NCBI RefSeq assembly: GCF_022539665.2
Contig: NC_081339.1
Location: 2,628,017-2,692,016, forward strand
DNA from: Daphnia carinata
Taxonomy: Eukaryota; Arthropoda; Branchiopoda; Diplostraca; Daphniidae
Length of the DNA: 64,000 nt
Reading direction: 5' to 3'
Below, one piece after another: positions 38,744-48,000 of the stretch. Within the stretch, counting starts at the first letter, position 1; the number at the start of each line of letters is the position of its first letter. The translations under genes were made by a program, and so were the position numbers. A model generated the notes under the pieces. The model had not been told where the DNA came from. It saw only the letters and a list, made by a program, of their open reading frames with translations, and did not search any database.

Positions 38744-39463
38744 ATGGATAAGATAATACAAGAAAAGGATGGTAAGTATAAACATTATTATATTGGTTTT
38801 CAATTATTAATTATTGTTTATTAGATCAAATTATGAAGCTGCAGGCCCAATTATTGGAACAACACAAAATATTAGATAACAGCAAAGCTAAGGATGGTAA
38901 GGCCTAATACGTAATGATTCTATTTATTTGCTTTTATTCATTTGTGTTTTGTAGCTCAAATTTTGAGTCTACAAGCTCAGCTAGGGGAAAAGAAGAAATT
39001 GGAAAGGAACAGTTTCCAAACAGTGAAGGAGGTTTTTCCAAACTCATCCCTAACTGAACATGAGGATGAATTGGCATTAGGCGAACACAGTCAGGTACCT
39101 AGACTTTTCAAATAAGAATTCAAAATAAGTATAGAATTTTAACAAACAATTATTTATTGTTTAGTTATTCAGTCTACCACCTGACAGTGTGTTAAAGTTA
39201 AATTCTGTTAGTGCTGCACTAAAAGAATTGTTAGTAATAAGTCCATGCAGCGAAGGAAGTGAACAATTGTGGGACCGTATTTGGGCTGAAAATGGGTGTG
39301 GTACGGAAACCCAGAAATGGCATGAGTTCAACATCAAACATGGATTAGGTACTTTTTGGTTTTTTGTCTATCAAAAAAGTATTTTTAATGCTATTATTTT
39401 GCATTCACAGATTTTAGCGGGGGATCAAGTCAAGTCTGGAAGTGTTACAGGATGGAAGAGTGA
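38744..39463 (+). CDS. Small coiled-coil protein, function unknown
   Basis: Five putative exons: 38744-38771, 38825-38896, 38955-39094, 39165-39348 and 39411-39463. All have GT/AG ends and agreeing phases and give about 158 aa, MDKIIQEKDDQIMKL to a C-terminal WKCYRMEE and TGA. Exons 2 and 3 begin with related heptad-like sequences (DQIMKLQAQLLEQ and AQILSLQAQLGEK), suggesting an internally duplicated coiled coil. The C-terminal part (QLWDRIWAENGCGTE, KWHEFNIKHGL) looks globular and matches no family I recognise. The ATG is weakly supported: an overlapping short frame from 38706 ends in TAA at 38748-38750. The 3' part from 39289 lies inside the left arm of the palindrome and is repeated in antisense near 43200-43320, so this gene may be truncated or chimeric. 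Confidence 0.5.
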
Positions 39464-40269
39464 GCCTACAGTTGAAAAACACAGAAAGTGCATTACCATT
39501 AAGGTATGAGGTAAAGTAATAGAGTATGCACATTGTCTAATGAGAAGTACCATCTTGTGTAAATGAATCTTGTATAACAGCAATCCTTTATAGTTCTGTC
39601 ACAGCTAGAAGCCTCAAATAATTCTGCTTCTCTTGCTAAAAAAACTTGTCCTTTACATTCAGAGTGTTGGTGAAGCTGGGTACTTAAATGGCCCTAAAGA
39701 TGTTTCACTTCGCTGGCATTGCAGCGATGAACATCATACATGGACTCTTTAGGTACAAAAGGAATTTTCTTGAAAAAATTTTGAATTTATGACGAAGCAT
39801 TTCTCCTCCTTTTGCCAACCGTGTCTAATCTACAAAAAAAAAATTTCTCCAATAGGAAAGGATTTTCAGCATACTGGGAACACAACTATCAACAATGCAA
39901 CATTCTAGGGGTGCTATTTTATCATTCAAGAGCCTTATACAATGATTTTCATCTGCAATTTGTATGGCCTTTCCCAAGCTTCTGCCAGAAGTTGAATCTA
40001 TAAGTCATGTAAGTCACATGAGCAACAATTGAGATGCTTAATGGTGTTGTTTTTCTTTTCTCAGCATAGGTTAATAGTAACATTGGATCTGAAAAGATTC
40101 TTGGTTGGGGCAAGACACTGAATAAATTGTAATGATTGAATGGATGACATGACATTTCTATACTTAATCCGGATTCCCGAGACGGTATTTTATATTTAAA
40201 AAATTGAAGTGCATATCTGGGCTCCCTTCCTTTCCGTAGCCCCGTTTCCCCTTGACTCGTAATAAGCCC

Positions 40270-40582
40270 GTAGGGGGTCATGCCCCTACTGTACGGTATA
40301 TATAAAAATAACATATACCGAGGTTTGGAGGGCTCTGGCCGGAAAGGGGACGTGGGGGTCCGCTTAGTCCGATGATGTGTTCACGGAGGGCTATGTGGCT
40401 TCCCACAAATCCGAACTAAAGGTTAATCGCTCCTGTAAAAATGTTCCAAATCTTCAGCTCTTCTTCCGGCTTCTCTTAGCCAATCACCGGGTAATCTCCC
40501 CGGTGGGTCAACAAGGCAGTGTCTCCCCCTGCCTGGGTTGACGGCAACTTTTGAAAGGGCTATTGTGCCTTTTTAAAGTTGC
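40270..40582 (+). ncRNA. Hairpin-rich structured module, left copy
   Basis: Consecutive perfect or near-perfect hairpins were read: GTAGGGG/CCCCTAC (40270-40289), CGGTATAT/ATATACCG (40294-40320), CACCGGG/CCCGGTG (40485-40505), GTCAAC-GGCAG/CTGCC-GTTGAC (40507-40542), and GCAACTTT-AAAGG/CCTTT-AAAGTTGC (40543-40582). The density and the stacked, nested form of the last two suggest a folded RNA or a mobile-element control region. It does not match tRNA, 5S, U-snRNA, SRP or 7SK sequences that I know. The strand is arbitrary because hairpins read on both. Confidence 0.35.
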
Positions 40583-40872
40583 AAAAATAATTGTAATGTG
40601 CAGAGAATTGTCAATAAAAATTTTTTTATAAAATATTTTTTGCAAAATTTGTTTTGTTCATTGTCTGTGTTCACACATTACAATTATGAACTTTTTTTTT
40701 CTTTGCTTAGCTTTGCTTTGTCACCTTTGAAAGTAAGCATTGTTTCCATTGGTTTATCGTTTATCTGTAAGTATTCAATTATTATTTATTACACTCTTTG
40801 AATTCTTCAACTTGATTCAAGGAACAACGTGTAATATCTGGATATTTCTTGATGTAATTTTGTATTTTGTTT

Positions 40873-40945
40873 TACTCGTATGGGAATCGATCCCCAGACA
40901 TTCAGCGTGCAACGCCGATGCTCTAACATTGAGCCACGAGATTCA
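40873..40945 (-). repeat. tRNA-like segment, Ala(TGC)-like
   Basis: Read on the minus strand it has a D-arm GCTCAATGTTAGAGC, an anticodon stem TCGGC/GCTGA around loop GTTGCAC (anticodon TGC), a T-arm-like GGATCGATTCC, and five pairing bases of an acceptor stem (CTCGT/ACGAG). The T-stem is poorly paired, so this is a tRNA pseudogene or a tRNA-derived repeat, not a clear functional gene. Confidence 0.45.
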
Positions 40946-41037
40946 TCTAATTATTTTATTATCGCATATCATATTTTACCGTCTAGGATGTTTATGCAGT
41001 CTTTCACAACTATATGTTTATCTTTCTTTTGCATTCA

Positions 41038-41108
41038 TATGGTTCATAGCTCTGTGGTAGAGCATTTAGCTGCGATATCTGTTACCCTGGGTTCAAATCT
41101 CAGTAGAT
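41038..41108 (+). repeat. tRNA-like segment
   Basis: D-arm GCTCTGTGGTAGAGC and a well-paired T-arm CTGGG-TTCAAAT-CTCAG are present with tRNA spacing, but the anticodon stem does not pair well. It resembles the other tRNA-like segments in this region. Confidence 0.45.
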
Positions 41109-41189
41109 GTGTAAAAATGAAGTAAAATAAATGTAGAAGAGTATATTGCAGAATTGCATTACAGTTTTATTCTAAGTGTAAATGCAAGT

Positions 41190-41410
41190 CCACAAGTGAC
41201 TAGAAAAAAGCCAACTTGACATCACATGATTCATGGCTCATTGTTAGAGCACCGGCGCGGTATGCCGATCATCCAAGGTTCGATCCCTGGATAATAATAG
41301 GATGCTTACAGATAAACGATAAACCAATGGAAACAATGCTAACCATCAAAGGTAACAAAAACAAATAAAGCAAAGAAAAAAAAAAAGTTCATTTACTTTT
41401 CTTCTTCATT
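41190..41410. repeat. Spacer of the palindrome
   Basis: 221 bp between the arms. It is not simple unique DNA: about 41302-41396 is a further copy of a segment present in both arms (near 40690-40770 and 41830-41912), in the right-arm orientation, preceded by a tRNA-like segment at about 41226-41296. Confidence 0.8.
41226..41296 (+). repeat. tRNA-like segment in the palindrome spacer
   Basis: D-arm GCTCATTGTTAGAGC and B-box GGTTCGATCCC are present. The anticodon stem pairs (CGGC/GCCG), but the loop lacks the usual T33. It is related to the segments at 40873 and 41038. Confidence 0.45.
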
Positions 41411-41494
41411 ACTTGCATTTACACTTAGAATAAAACTGTAATGCAATTCTGCAATATACTCTTCTACATTTATTCTACTTCATTTTTACACATC

Positions 41495-41565
41495 TACTGA
41501 GGTTTGAACCCATGGTAACAGATATCGCAGCTAAATGCTCTACCAAAGGGCTATGAACCATATGA
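41495..41565 (-). repeat. tRNA-like segment, right-arm copy of 41038-41108
   Basis: Inverted-repeat counterpart of the left-arm segment, with a few substitutions, including in the D-loop. Confidence 0.4.
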
Positions 41566-41654
41566 ATGCAAAAGAAAGATAAACTTATAGTTGTGAAAGA
41601 CTGCATAAACATCCTAGACGGTAACATATGATATGCGATAATAAAATAATTAGA

Positions 41655-41727
41655 TGAATCTCGTGGCTCAATGTTAGAGCATCGGCGTTGCACGCTGAAT
41701 GTCTGGGGATCGATTCCCATACGAGTA
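41655..41727 (+). repeat. tRNA-like segment, right-arm copy of 40873-40945
   Basis: Inverted-repeat counterpart of the Ala(TGC)-like segment, with the same D-arm, anticodon loop and B-box-like sequence. Confidence 0.4.
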
Positions 41728-42029
41728 AAACAAAATACAAAATTACTTCAAGAAATATCCAGATATTACACGTTGTTCCTTGAATCCAAGTTGAAGAATT
41801 CAAAGAGTGTAATAAATAATAATTGAATACTTACAGATAAACGATAAACCAATGGAAACAATGCTTACTTTCAAAGGTGACAAAGCAAAGCTAAGCAAAG
41901 AAAAAAAAAAGTTCATAATTGTAATGTGTGAACACAGCTAACGCAGACAATGAACAAAACAAATTTTGCAAAAATATTTTATAAAAAATTTTTTATTGAC
42001 AATTCTCTGCACACTACAATTATTTTTGC

Positions 42030-42342
42030 AACTTTAAAAAGGCACAATAGCCCTTTCAAAAGTTGCCGTCAACCCAGGCAGGGGGAGACACTGCCTTGTT
42101 GACCCACCGGGGAGATTACCCGGTGATTGGCTAAGAGAAGCCGGAAGAAGAGCTGAAGATTTGGAACATTTTTACAGGAGCGATTAACCTTTAGTTCGGA
42201 TTTGTGGGAAGCCACATAGCCCTCCGTGAACACATCATCGGACTAAGCGGACCCCCACGTCCCCTTTCCGGCCAGAGCCCTCCAAACCTCGGTATATGTT
42301 ATTTTTATATATACCGTACAGTAGGGGCATGACCCCCTACGG
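42030..42342 (-). ncRNA. Hairpin-rich structured module, right copy
   Basis: Reverse-complement copy of the module at 40270-40582, with the same hairpins conserved. Its presence in both arms follows from the palindrome and is not independent evidence of function. Confidence 0.35.
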
Positions 42343-43721
42343 GCTTATTACGAGTCAAGGGGAAACGGGGCTACGGAAAGGAAGGGAGCCCAGATATGCA
42401 CTTCAATTTTTTAAATATAAAATACCGTCTCGGGAATCCAGATTAAGTATAGAAATGTCATGTCATCCATTCAATCATTACAATTTATTCAGTGTCTTGC
42501 CCCAACCAAGAATCTTTTCAGATCCAATGTTACTATTAACCTATGCTGAGAAAAGAAAAACAACACCATTAAGCATCTCAATTGTTGCTCATGTGACTTA
42601 CATGACTTATAGATTCAACTTCTGGCAGAAGCTTGGGAAAGGCCATACAAATTGCAGATGAAAATCATTGTATAAGGCTCTTGAATGATAAAATAGCACC
42701 CCTAGAATGTTGCATTGTTGATAGTTGTGTTCCCAGTATGCTGAAAATCCTTTCCTATTGGAGAAATTTTTTTTTGTAGATTAGACACGGTTGGCAAAAA
42801 GGAGGAGAAATGCTTCGTCATAAATTCAAAATTTTTTCAAGAAAATTCCTTTTGTACCTAAAGAGTCCATGTATGATGTTCATCGCTGCAATGCCAGCGA
42901 AGTGAAACATCTTTAGGGCCATTTAAGTACCCAGCTTCACCAACACTCTGAATGTAAAGGACAAGTTTTTTTAGCAAGAGAAGCAGAATTATTTGAGGCT
43001 TCTAGCTGTGACAGAACTATAAAGGATTGCTGTTATACAAGATTCATTTACACAAGATGGTACTTCTCATTAGACAATGTGCATACTCTATTACTTTACC
43101 TCATACCTTAATGGTAATGCACTCTGTGTTTTTTCAACTGTAGGCTCACTCTTCCATCCTGTAACACTTCCAGACTTGACTTGATCCCCCGCTAAAATCT
43201 GTGAATGCAAAATAATAGCATTAAAAATACTTTTTTGATAGACAAAAAACCAAAAAGTACCTAATCCATGTTTGATGTTGAACTCATGCCATTTCTGGGT
43301 TTCCGTACCACACCCATTTTAGGCAGTCTTTATGGTAATATTAATCAAAGCCACACGTCCCACTATGAAATGGATGTTGAAAAGCAAAAACCTGTTGAGA
43401 TGGATATCAGGAGAATCAGAATAGATCTCATTCAACTTCAGTTATTCTTTTCCCTATAGTACTTAAAAACATAGCATAATAGATATACCTGCCTCAATTC
43501 AGTACCATAGACCAACGGAAAAGAACACAGAAATGTAGCTGTGAAAGCAGATCACTTTAGAACACAGGATCAGGTATAGATCATCTAAGAGTAGACCTAA
43601 AATGCAAAGACAAAAATATTGGGCATAATTGCAGTTTATCAAACATAGTAGCAAAACAAAATAATTGTCAAAGAAAGACACGCACATTTGTGTTGGCGAA
43701 TGGGTAAGTCTGATGCAATGT

Positions 43722-43806
43722 ATGGCAATCCGTTTTATCCCCGCCTCCTTTTTTTTGATAAAAGGAATTGCCATGTTTTACTGCTGCTGCCATCTACCGG
43801 TCAGAT
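43722..43806 (+). repeat. Third copy of the ATGGCAATCCGTTTTA ... GCCATCTACCGG module
   Basis: It starts with the same 16 bases as the copies at 38415 and 38550 and ends with TGCCATCTACCGG. The internal part is shorter and forms an imperfect hairpin (ATGGCAATCC.../GGAATTGCCAT). It lies on the other side of the palindrome block in the same orientation. Confidence 0.65.
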
Positions 43807-43936
43807 TTCTAGTTATTTCTTTTACGTATACTCGAACGAAAAGTCGGGCTTATTTAGTCGTACTTATTTAGCCGGGCTTAAAAAATTTTTCTACTAAAAC
43901 TGACACTCATCGAAATTGGTTGAGTATCACAGAATA

Positions 43937-44149
43937 TACTCAAAATTGAATGCTGATTCCGGGAAAATTGCTATGTTTTCCATTAAGCTAATCGTTTTTG
44001 AAATACATCGACTATTGCTGCTGTATCGCGCGAGCGCTGTAGCGTACTGGCGCGCTATTACGTTAAAATATTCGGTGTATTTCAAAAACGATTAACTTAA
44101 TAAAAAAAAAATAGCAATTTTTCCCCGAATCCGTATTCAATTTTGAGTA
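43937..44149. mobile_element. 213 bp terminal-inverted-repeat element (MITE-like)
   Basis: The ends form an inverted repeat of about 75-80 bp: TACTCAAAATTGAAT... at the left and ...ATTCAATTTTGAGTA at the right, including a shared core TAATCGTTTTTGAAATACA. The middle is a short GC-rich stretch with GCGCGAGCGC. The size, inverted ends and lack of coding capacity fit a non-autonomous DNA transposon. No clear target-site duplication was seen. Confidence 0.7.
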
Positions 44150-45020
44150 CAGATACACAGAACAGACAACTTTATTCCAGTGGAGTGACGACACCGTTTC
44201 CTTCCGGTTCCCTGTCCTGCTAACCCACCCCTATAGGGCTACGACTACATGCCAACAGGAAATGATTAATGATGAATGTTTGCTCAGCATTCACGCAAGT
44301 TACTCATATCGTACTTACGAAATTGAGGAAAGATAACCTGAACAGTTATGTAGTATATATTTCCCAATCGTGACGTACACGTCCTGAAAACAATTAGTAA
44401 AGAAATACAATTTTAAAGAAAAAATGACAATTAATTTACACTGAAAGCTGCTGATAAATATCGGTCACCTACGCTTGTAGTTTATGAAACACACTTAACA
44501 CCATGGATATAGTATAGTGAGTGTAGCGTAGGAAAACCTTTAGTACATTCATTGATAGTGTCGGAAATCGCAAAAAAACGAAAGAAAAAAGAAAAAGGGT
44601 ATTGCCATTAACAATGAAAACATGACCAGGTCAAAGGACATGTTTTGATGTTGAATAAAACTGGAGATAAAACAATTTAGAAAATTGTTGTCACCTATTG
44701 TTCTTTTCTTGAGTTCTCTTTCCGATGGACGCTATGGTTGCAATATGACAACTAGATGAAAATAAGTGATTCAAAAGTGTAGTGTTGAAAAGCACTACTA
44801 GATGAAGAACGTCAAAAATACATAAGTTGACGTGGCCATTGAAAAACAAAAACAACAAACAAAAATCAAATAAATATTTCAAAAAGTATTCCGTGGAAAA
44901 AACATGCAAGAATTCGCAGACAGATCCCAAAAATCAATTTCTGCGTTAAGTCTGTTACGTAGACGTTTTCAGTGTAAATGAATGAGATCCATTTTTCATT
45001 TGGACGATCCAGCACGCGAT
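44150..45020. other. No gene recognised
   Basis: AT-rich sequence between the MITE-like element and the last exon of the neuropeptide precursor. It should contain that gene's 3' UTR (minus strand). No clear polyadenylation signal was fixed. Confidence 0.5.
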
Positions 45021-48000
45021 CTACTTGCGGGAATAATTGGCTGCGCGGTCAGTTAAGCGTTTCTCATTCGCCGTGTGTTGGATTTGTTCCTTGACCGAAT
45101 CGACGGAAACAGCTCCGATGCAAACTAGTGGGTCACGAAAGTAGCTGCATGCCTGAAAGTATTTCAAAATATAATGCGAAAAAACATTAAACAACAACAA
45201 ATTAATTAGTAATACAGCAATACACTTCGCAAGTTCACTTTATCATACAAGTTTAGCATTTCATCATGGATCATGGCTCTCCTGTTGATAATTAAAAACC
45301 CCTTAGAGGACTTTTTTTATGTATTTGCATGCAACAATCCAATTTAGGAATCTATGGTAATGTGAAGTTTCGGAAACAGGATAAGCGACGGTTGGCATTT
45401 CAACTTTTGTTTTTAGCAGCTCAAAGTTCTTTCGGACAGTCGTTGTTAGACAAGTGGTGAAATATTCTATCAACAGCTCGCCATCCGTTCCCCCATGTGG
45501 ATGTACTAGTTCGGGAAATGTCAGAGATAGAAGTAGAATTCATTGTTTAACAAAGCTACGGATCGTAAAGTTCTCCGAAATGGCGGGTCACAGACTACTC
45601 GCTGAACAGTCTGGCCACATTTAATGGTATAGAACGCAGGTAAGTAGATCAAAGGGAATTGTATGCTCCATTTGGGATGGAAGCTGGAGACTTGGAGTGC
45701 TTCTGCAATTACGAAACAGGCTTACTTGTGCGCCGGTATCATAGAGACTGACGTCATGGAACCACTCTGCGAGAAAGGCAAAAATCGAAGGAAGACGTTC
45801 CAAATGATAAACATAACGTACAAAATTGATATGCAAATTGGAATCCATCACCTTTTGACGTCATGATGTACAATTGGTTTGTGAAGGCGGAATTCAATTT
45901 GTATCCCGCTTCCATTTGAGCTAGCTAAAATCCACCCGACGGAAGAAAGAGGCCTACATCTGGATGTCACCGTCGGCTTTACTATCCCCACGTAGGTTAA
46001 GTTTGGATACTACGCCCTTTTTCCCGCAGGGGTAGCCTTTCGGTGAAATCCATTTTTTTTGTTCCCCACTGATCTTCCCCAATCTCAAAGTTGCTATAGT
46101 AACTGACCTTTCTCGTTCAACATCTCATACGCCGGAGAACCAAGCAATCCTGCAACTGTGCCTGACTGCCAATTAAATTGCTAATGACTATACTTAGGAA
46201 AACCTTCACGTCACACTTCAAAGGACTAGGGAATTCGGACGTGCTGCCGACTGTTGCCGAAAATTCCCTCCGTAACCCAGGTCTTCGCTGAGACGATAAC
46301 AATAGGCGATATGTGGCCTAAAATCAAGCCCTAGACTTCTCGGAAGATGAAATATGCAAATGATATCTAATAGAATATTTAAGGAAACTGAGGATGGCAG
46401 AGAGGCGTAGAAGATTTGCGCTGCACGATTGAATAGAAAGGTAATACCTCGGTGTTCGACATGGCTTCGTATGAAAATAGTTCTAGATTGGTCGATAACC
46501 TTTGCGTTTGTTGGTCACCTAGGCAACGAGTCTGGCACGAGCATTCGAGCGGTAATAACATACACGTAGCGTAAAGCCCACAGGGTTCGAATAAACTAAG
46601 ACTATAGCTGATTAGATTATTATCCGAAAGAATTATAGTCTTTAAAAAAAAGCTGGCTTCTAAGCACTTGCATCCACCCAAATTAGCATCTCTCGTTCTT
46701 AATTCAGACTAATAATGACGACGTGTTTCGTTTTTAGCAACAGCAAACCAACGTAACAAGTCTATTTCTTTTTTATGTACACGCAGTTTCGACGTGTAGC
46801 TTTCCCGGGCATGTTCACGCTTCGTTAGCCGATACTGTAACAACTCAACAACCATCTCCTAGCTAGCCCCAAACTACGGAAAGAAAATCCAGAGCGCTAT
46901 TCCCTTTTTTTTTCTTGATTCGACACCTTGCTTCAACACTTTTACAAACGCAAATGGAAAAGCCGGGTTAGTTAAAAGGAAAAAAAAAACTTATTTTCTC
47001 TTGTTAACATCCGTCATCATTATCCGATGCGAAGTAGCTAGAGCCAGGGACCGAAAAGAAACATCGCATCCAAGTGCCTGTACATTGCGAATGCAGATGA
47101 GAACGTTTGATCAAAACTTACTTTACGTGGAGATTGCCGGTGGCGTCGAAGTAATTGGCAGCACAAACCTTTTGACACGTCACACTCGCTGCTTTGGGCA
47201 CAATCCTCGTCTGTAAATTAGAATCAAGAGTTACTCCTACCTTAAAGGAAAAAAAAATAACTTAAATCGTTGAAATGTTTTTACTAAGACTTACTATATT
47301 GTTTGACGTTTTCCGATGGTTGTTGGCAAGTTTTTCCAGCGCCCGACACGACGCATAGCAAACCGAAATCGCAATCTGAGGTGTGATGGCATGTCGATCC
47401 TTCACGCCTACCGTGATGTGGAAGGCAAGTGCCGACCGATGCTAAACATTCAAGTTTTTTTTTTTTAGATTTCGTATTGATCCAATATTTTTCTATAAAA
47501 AAAATTTTTATAGCCAGTGGGTATATTTATTTAAGATGTACACATTTGTGACGGGTTGTAAATGTTACTTTTCAAAAATAATCAAGTTTTGGTATAACAC
47601 GTCAGAGAAATCTGTCAGTGCCACAGTTTCCATCTACGCATTGGATGGTAACCTTTTCTTTTTTTTCACGCCGGCAATACTTAGAACCGTGGGAAGTTCC
47701 ATCTGTTCACATCCGTGGAAAAAAAAACCCAACATATTTACGAGCGCTTGCCCAGTGTTATTCTGTAGGAGAATAACTCGTTGTGCAGCTCTCAGTATAG
47801 AGTAAATACACAATTTACTCTGTACATTTTTTATTTTGTGTCCGCTACGTAATTGAGAGCACGTCCAAATTGACGTCACGACAGCGACTTGGTTAAATAA
47901 AAGGACGGCCGTGCGGCATTTGCTGGTCAAGTACTACGCATGTCAAGAGTCAGCGTTCCGGCCGGCAATTGACGTCGATTGTAGCTACATAGCTTATTCA

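Larger units (their letters stand above)
39289..41189 (+). repeat. Left arm of a 4 kb palindrome
   Basis: About 1.9 kb whose reverse complement reappears at 41411-43320 with only scattered differences, for example at the base corresponding to CCGGATTCCCGAG versus CCAGATTAAG context. The outer end (39289) falls inside a coding exon of the coiled-coil gene. It contains the hairpin module (40270-40582) and two tRNA-like segments. Confidence 0.93.
41411..43320 (-). repeat. Right arm of a 4 kb palindrome
   Basis: Inverted copy of 39289-41189. The outer end at 43320 carries, in antisense, the tail of exon 4 and all of exon 5 of the coiled-coil gene, then homology stops abruptly at 43321. Because the other exons are absent here, the right arm is the more likely derived copy. 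Confidence 0.93.

Noticed and set aside
39949-40314. 121-codon open frame on the minus strand, repeated at 42296-42661
   Set aside because: The duplicate is explained by the palindrome. The frame crosses the hairpin module and has no recognised domain, so I do not call it a gene.
40880-41125. Open frame MGIDPQTFSVQRRC..., repeated at 41475-41720
   Set aside because: It is a read-through of two tRNA-like segments in opposite orientation, conserved only because of the palindrome.
39289-43320. Palindrome as a classic transposon with terminal inverted repeats
   Set aside because: The outer edges do not show target-site duplications, the left edge lies within an exon, and no transposase was found.
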